A DNA stretch of 9,736 nt from Promethearchaeota archaeon. GTDB lineage: Archaea; Asgardarchaeota; Lokiarchaeia; Sigynarchaeales; SOKP01. This document shows, piece after piece, positions 6,987 to 9,736 of the stretch. Below the pieces are notes generated by a model. It did not search any database. It was not told the origin of the DNA and worked only from the letters and a program-made list of their open reading frames with translations. The DNA is taken from NCBI GenBank assembly GCA_014729315.1, contig WJKD01000897.1, positions 1 to 9,736 on the forward strand, read 5' to 3'. A program made the translations under genes and the position numbers. The number at the start of each line of letters is the position of its first letter. The first letter of the stretch is position 1.

Positions 6987-8003
6987 TTGAGCGTCGATAG
7001 AGACAAGTTGGAAGCGTTGTTAAAATGGTATAAACAAGAAGTAGGCGATGAATTGATCGCGGCTATTATCGTGAACAGAGAAGGTTTAGTTATGGACGCA
7101 GTAACCGGTTCTGACGAAACAGAATCCGTCAACGAAGAGATTATAGGAGGCGTGAGTGCTTTAGTAGAACCCGTGTTAAACAGAATAAATCAAGAATTCA
7201 GTTCAGGAGCCTTTGGAACGGGGACTTTTGACACGGAAGATTATCGTCTCATTTTCTGTGAGGCTGGTCCAGAAGCTATTTTCGTAACAGTTTTAAAGTC
7301 TGTAGCCATGGTTGATCCCGTGTTTCCTTATGCTTACATGGCGGCTGAGAAGATTAACAGAATATTTGACGGTCGGACAGTAAGTCCTGTGATCCCTAAA
7401 ATTATTACAAACTCGAAAGAACAACATATAATACGCAAGTTGGACAAGATCCAAAAGATCAAGGTTCAGTCGGGGGAGTATGCTTACAAATTAATCCTTG
7501 GAGGCGATGGAGCTGTCGGCAAGACAAGCATGGTCCATCGGTTCGTTGAAGATGCGTTTCAGACAGATTATAAAAGCACCATCGGTACTTCGATAATGAA
7601 AAAAGAATGTAATTTTGAGGGCTTAAAGTCTAAAGTACGATTTGTTATTTGGGATTTAGCGGGTCAATCGCAGTTTCAACGCGTCAGACAATCCTATTTA
7701 GCAAACGCTGAAGCAGGAGTTTTGGTATACGATGTAACTCGTAGTGAAACTTTTGAGAATATTAAAAAATGGCGTGAAGAAATTCTCAGCGCTACAGACG
7801 GAATTGCGCTAATTCTTGTAGGGAATAAAATCGATTTAGTCGACCAGAGACAAGTTTCGCGTAATCAAGGAGAAAGTTTAGCCCAAGAATTGGGGTTATC
7901 CTACATAGAAACTTCCGCAAAAACTGGAGAAAACATAGAAGACGCATTCAAAATGCTCGCATTACAAATTATTCGAATTTTTGTGGAAGCTGAAGAAGTA
8001 TAA
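6987..8003 (+). CDS. Roadblock/LC7 domain fused to a Rab/Ras-like small GTPase
   Basis: This is a 338-residue two-domain signalling protein. Residues 5-125 form a roadblock/LC7 fold (LLKWYKQEVGDELIAAIIVN, strand REGLVMDAV, helix with VEPVLNRIN, then VDPVFPYAYMAAEKINRIF). Such domains act as dimerisation platforms and GTPase regulators (MglB, Ragulator). After a linker, residues 165-332 are a complete small GTPase: G1 GDGAVGKT (173-180), switch I YKSTIG with T198, G3 WDLAGQ (222-227, catalytic Gln227), G4 NKID (280-283) and G5 ETSAK (308-312). The YKSTIG and VLVYDVT segments are Rab-like. No mutation predicts loss of GTP hydrolysis. There is no C-terminal Cys for prenylation and no membrane segment, so it is probably cytosolic or recruited by partners. 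The start is TTG at 6987; an in-frame stop lies at 6972 and no ATG lies between. The fusion could regulate its own GTPase in cis. Confidence 0.95.
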   Translation: MSVDRDKLEALLKWYKQEVGDELIAAIIVNREGLVMDAVTGSDETESVNEEIIGGVSALVEPVLNRINQEFSSGAFGTGTFDTEDYRLIFCEAGPEAIFVTVLKSVAMVDPVFPYAYMAAEKINRIFDGRTVSPVIPKIITNSKEQHIIRKLDKIQKIKVQSGEYAYKLILGGDGAVGKTSMVHRFVEDAFQTDYKSTIGTSIMKKECNFEGLKSKVRFVIWDLAGQSQFQRVRQSYLANAEAGVLVYDVTRSETFENIKKWREEILSATDGIALILVGNKIDLVDQRQVSRNQGESLAQELGLSYIETSAKTGENIEDAFKMLALQIIRIFVEAEEV

Positions 8004-8116
8004 AGCCCCTGGGGAGATTTGAACTCCCGATCTACTGATTTCCCGTAATCTCTCTCTTCAATAACGACGACAGAGAAAAATACGAATCAGTTGCTCTACC
8101 GCTAAGCCACAGAGGC
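8004..8116 (-). tRNA. tRNA-Thr(CGT) with a canonical-position intron
   Basis: On the minus strand the acceptor GCCTCTG pairs with CAGGGGC, including one T-G pair, with U73 as discriminator. The D arm is GCTTAGCGGTAGAGC, the anticodon stem ACTGA/TCAGT, and the spliced loop TTCGTAA gives anticodon CGT (8082-8084). The variable loop is AGATC and the T arm GGGAG-TTCAAAT-CTCCC. The intron-free length is 72 nt. No CCA is encoded. The 3' end (8004) directly abuts the TAA of the convergent roadblock-GTPase gene. Its 5' end faces the thiL start across only 57 bp. Confidence 0.94.
8040..8080 (-). other. Predicted 41-nt BHB intron of tRNA-Thr at position 37/38
   Basis: The minus-strand RNA forms the outer anticodon stem ACTGA/TCAGT and a 4-bp central helix UUCG/CGGG (two G-U pairs). 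The 3-nt bulges are UAU and AAA. Cutting after the second nucleotide of each bulge joins A37 to A38, the classical archaeal position. Inside the intron, a pyrimidine tract pairs with a GAGAGAGA tract (UCUCU/AGAGA) to form the inner stem, after two U-U mismatches. Confidence 0.8.
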
Positions 8117-8135
8117 ATTTTTCTACCTTAATAAT

Positions 8136-8148
8136 AATTAATTTAATT
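8136..8148. promoter_or_regulatory. Symmetric AT-rich element, possible shared TATA box for tRNA-Thr and thiL
   Basis: AATTAA-T-TTAATT is a palindrome around 8142. Its centre is 26 nt from the tRNA-Thr 5' end and 32 nt from the thiL ATG, near the TATA distance for both divergent genes. The whole gap is 57 bp, so the two promoters must share it. Since the region is nearly all A/T, the exact TATA positions are uncertain. Confidence 0.35.
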
Positions 8149-8173
8149 TTGAAAAAATTATAAATCTTATCTA

Positions 8174-9220
8174 ATGTGTTCTGATTTAATCATTGCTGAA
8201 TTAGGAGAAACCGAATTAATTTCAATTATCGAAAAATTAGTATATAAAAAAACGGGAAAAAAATTAATCCAAGATGATTCGTTCTATTTTTTTAATCTTC
8301 ACGAGCATCTCAAGCATATTAATTCTGATACTACGATCGCATTCAATTCTGATATGTTCGTCTCTTCTACTGACGCGCCAACCCAGATGAGTTCGTTTCA
8401 AATGGGAAGAAAATCTATATTGATGAATTTGAGCGATCTAATAGTGAAGGGTTTGCGACCCTTAGGTGCCATGGTTTCGCTTGGTGTGCCCAAGCAATTA
8501 AAGGTAGAAGAATTCAAAATGATTATTGAAGGAATCGTTGAGTATAGTATGAAATATAATTTAGAGTATATTGGTGGCGATCTAAACGAAACGAACGAGA
8601 TTATTATAAATCCCACGGTATTCGGAATTAGCGAAAAAGCTAAAATTATTCACAGAACAGGCTTAAAGAAAGGAGATTATTTGGTTGCTAACGGGAAATT
8701 TGGTCTTACGGGAGTAGGATTTGATATCTTGTTAGATCCACTAAAAAATTTAACTGAATTTAGTCCTTACCATCGATCTATTGAAAGCGTATTATCACCA
8801 GGAGATTTGGGAGAAGAGGCATTTTATTTATCCGATAATAATTTAGCTACTTCGAGTATTGATTCGTCTGATGGAATAGCTAAATCATTGCATGATTTAA
8901 TGATTGCAAACAGCCATTTAGGTGTTGGATTTGAAGTAGATTTTAACGCCAATTTAATTGATAAAGAAGCTATCGAATATTCTAAAAAATTCAATAAATC
9001 GCTCGAAGATTTAATATTTAACGGGGGAGAGGAATTTATTCATCTTTTCACCATTGATCCCAAAAACTATGATGCTGCACAGAGGACAATTTTCAGTAAT
9101 AACGGGCAGATTTACAAAATAGGAACAGTGGTATCAACCCCTAAAATTTATTACGTAAGGAATAAAAAAAAGCATGAATTAGATAATCTCGGTTTTGAAC
9201 ATTTTAAAGATGCAATGTGA
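8174..9220 (+). CDS. thiL: Thiamine-monophosphate kinase (ThiL), PurM/AIR-synthase-like superfamily
   Basis: The likely reaction is ATP-dependent phosphorylation of thiamine monophosphate to thiamine diphosphate, the last step of cofactor synthesis, in the cytoplasm. The 348-residue protein shows the ThiL motif series in order: QDDS (33-36, for the usual GDDA), an NSDMFV metal-binding Asp (58-63), and MGRKSILMNLSDLIVKGLRP (77-96, family form GrkalavNlSDiaAmGa.P). YIGGDLNE (132-139) and RTGLKKGD (161-168, family RsGakpGD) follow. Last are DSSDGIAKSLHDL (230-242, family DiSDGL..DL.h) and FNGGEEFIHLFT (282-293, family GGEDYeLlft). The ATG at 8174 gives a normal N-terminus; no Shine-Dalgarno sequence is visible, so the mRNA may be leaderless. 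Another PurM-like ATP-binding enzyme is possible, but the order and spacing favour ThiL. No other thiamine gene is in view. Confidence 0.82.
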   Translation: MCSDLIIAELGETELISIIEKLVYKKTGKKLIQDDSFYFFNLHEHLKHINSDTTIAFNSDMFVSSTDAPTQMSSFQMGRKSILMNLSDLIVKGLRPLGAMVSLGVPKQLKVEEFKMIIEGIVEYSMKYNLEYIGGDLNETNEIIINPTVFGISEKAKIIHRTGLKKGDYLVANGKFGLTGVGFDILLDPLKNLTEFSPYHRSIESVLSPGDLGEEAFYLSDNNLATSSIDSSDGIAKSLHDLMIANSHLGVGFEVDFNANLIDKEAIEYSKKFNKSLEDLIFNGGEEFIHLFTIDPKNYDAAQRTIFSNNGQIYKIGTVVSTPKIYYVRNKKKHELDNLGFEHFKDAM

Positions 9221-9236
9221 GATTTTATTTGTCATA

Positions 9237-9254
9237 TAAGAAGAACACTTCTTA
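9237..9254 (+). terminator. Hairpin 17 nt after the thiL stop
   Basis: TAAGAAG (9237-9243) and CTTCTTA (9248-9254) form a perfect 7-bp stem with a 4-nt AACA loop, shortly after the thiL stop. T-rich tracts follow at about 9274-9278 and 9293-9298. A role in 3'-end formation is possible, although archaeal termination mainly needs the T tracts. Confidence 0.35.
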
Positions 9255-9325
9255 AAACGCTAAACTAAATAAAATTTTTATATTATCAAGGGTTTTTTAT
9301 TATAATTAGCATAAATTTTTTTTGA

Positions 9326-9359
9326 CGATTAGTTTTCTCTCCGTTTTTCTTACTAATCG
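9326..9359. repeat. 8-bp inverted repeat around a pyrimidine-rich spacer, upstream of tRNA-Lys
   Basis: CGATTAGT (9326-9333) and ACTAATCG (9352-9359) are perfect inverted copies. The 18-base spacer between them is all pyrimidine except for one G. The element sits 13 bp upstream of the probable tRNA-Lys TATA box and follows a T8-T9 tract at 9315-9323. It could be a terminator structure for thiL or a regulator site. The 180-bp gap 9221-9400 holds no gene I can recognise. Confidence 0.4.
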
Positions 9360-9371
9360 ACTGAGCTTTAT

Positions 9372-9381
9372 GCTTTATAAC
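9372..9381 (+). promoter_or_regulatory. Putative TATA box of tRNA-Lys
   Basis: GCTTTATAAC is centred about 24-25 nt upstream of the tRNA-Lys 5' end at 9401. This is the expected position for a stable-RNA promoter with little or no 5' leader. TTTATAA is a close match to the archaeal TATA consensus. Confidence 0.55.
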
Positions 9382-9400
9382 AAACCATATCTTTAAATTT

Positions 9401-9507
9401 GGGCTATTGGCGCAGTCAGGTAGCGCAACAGGCTTTTAACCTGAAATTCGCTGGAACTTACCCAGCGTTCAGGACGGTCGGGGGTTCAACTCCCCCATAG
9501 CCCGCCA
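9401..9507 (+). tRNA. tRNA-Lys(TTT) with an intron in the variable loop and an encoded CCA
   Basis: The acceptor GGGCTAT pairs with ATAGCCC, with discriminator G (9504) and an encoded CCA (9505-9507). The D stem is GCGC/GCGC. The anticodon stem is ACAGG/CCTGA, with an A-A mismatch at its outer pair. The loop CTTTTAA gives anticodon TTT (9435-9437). The T arm is GGGGG-TTCAACT-CCCCC. Body length to G73 is 104 nt, 30 more than the 74 nt left after intron removal; the excess is in the variable loop. The anticodon stem-loop is uninterrupted, so there is no 37/38 intron. This is the only tRNA of the three with a genomic CCA. Confidence 0.94.
9446..9475 (+). other. Predicted 30-nt BHB intron in the tRNA-Lys variable loop (44/45)
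   Basis: The central helix CCUG/CAGG (9440-9443 with 9470-9473) has its 5' strand in the anticodon stem and its 3' strand in the intron. An inner stem CGCUGG/CCAGCG lies inside the intron. Cutting two nucleotides beyond the central helix on each side removes 9446-9475 and leaves variable loop AGGTC, a standard sequence for this region. No outer helix is evident, so the BHB is relaxed. The central helix can also extend by AA/UU, which leaves the exact cut uncertain by 1-2 nt. Confidence 0.68.
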
Positions 9508-9640
9508 CTTTTAAATGTTAGGGATAGTGTTTTTATCTTTCTAGAAGAAATATTAAAGATCTCTGACCTTCTGCTAAAATTTTGCAGCTTACTGAAATAT
9601 TTTACGGAAAGGGAAAATTATAAGTCTTTTTACATTTTGT

Positions 9641-9650
9641 ATTATATAAG
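9641..9650 (+). promoter_or_regulatory. Putative TATA box of the partial gene at 9672
   Basis: ATTATATAAG contains the consensus TTATATA, centred about 26 nt before the ATG at 9672. This predicts a leaderless transcript. It is one of the best TATA matches in the window. Confidence 0.5.
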
Positions 9651-9671
9651 AAAAGATATCTGACATCCAAC

Positions 9672-9736
9672 ATGAAAGAAACCTCAAATAATCTTCCCTC
9701 AGATGAGTCTGAACAACTGTTAATCAAATCTCAGGA
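9672..9736 (+). CDS. Start of an unidentified gene (3' part beyond window)
   Basis: An ATG at 9672 opens a frame that stays open to the end of the window. It gives 21 complete codons beginning MKETSNNLPSDESEQLLIKS. The segment is polar and acidic, without a signal peptide or membrane helix, and is too short to assign to a family. The main support is the well-placed TATA box and the lack of any competing feature. No Shine-Dalgarno sequence precedes it. It lies 164 bp after tRNA-Lys on the same strand; that gap holds no gene I can recognise. Confidence 0.5.
   Translation, partial: MKETSNNLPSDESEQLLIKSQ

Noticed and set aside
6950..7132. A 60-codon minus-strand frame at the start of the roadblock-GTPase gene.
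   Set aside because: It overlaps conserved roadblock coding sequence and consists mainly of low-complexity Ser/Phe. It is a shadow frame.
8398..8616. A 72-codon minus-strand frame inside thiL.
   Set aside because: It is antisense to conserved ThiL motifs and has no supporting signal.
9433..9439. A canonical 37/38 intron in tRNA-Lys.
   Set aside because: The loop CTTTTAA is followed directly by CCTG, the partner of CAGG. The extra bases come after the anticodon stem, in the variable loop.
1..9736. CRISPR array, insertion sequence, prophage or toxin-antitoxin system.
   Set aside because: No regularly spaced repeats, transposase or integrase motifs, terminal repeats or small paired genes were found. 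The genes are ordinary chromosomal ones.

Overview
This AT-rich window is a stretch of archaeal chromosome. The evidence is both subunits of the archaea-only family D DNA polymerase, three tRNA genes that each carry what looks like a bulge-helix-bulge (BHB) intron, AT-rich TATA-like boxes about 25-30 nt before several start codons, and a bacterial/archaeal-type ThiL. A Rab/Ras-like small GTPase fused behind a roadblock/LC7 domain points to the Asgard (Promethearchaeota) archaea. That placement is an inference from gene content; no rRNA or phylogeny is available here.

Layout: 1-267 (-) is the 5' part of a small gene cut by the window edge, possibly DUF2240-like. 307-2100 (-) is the PolD exonuclease subunit DP1 and 2356-5793 (+) the PolD catalytic subunit DP2, divergent from a 255-bp shared intergenic region. 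5798-5911 (-) is tRNA-Leu(GAG), tail to tail with DP2. About 6058-6864 (+) is a crotonase-superfamily enzyme of PaaG-like isomerase type whose real start appears to be a non-canonical AUC. 6987-8003 (+) is the roadblock-GTPase fusion. 8004-8116 (-) is tRNA-Thr(CGT), abutting the GTPase stop codon. 8174-9220 (+) is thiamine-monophosphate kinase. 9401-9507 (+) is tRNA-Lys(TTT) with an encoded CCA. 9672-9736 (+) is the first 21 codons of an unidentified gene that runs off the window.

Only DP1 and DP2 are clear functional partners: DP1 supplies the Mre11-like 3'-5' proofreading nuclease, and DP2 the two-barrel polymerase site, zinc modules and a C-terminal PCNA-binding PIP box. The other protein genes are separate housekeeping or signalling functions, each apparently with its own promoter.

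I found no CRISPR array, insertion sequence, phage gene, defence island or clearly new multi-gene system. The points most worth checking are small in scale: introns at unusual positions in two tRNAs, the AUC start of the crotonase gene, the roadblock-GTPase fusion, very tight convergent CDS/tRNA junctions, and several inverted repeats in short intergenic regions.
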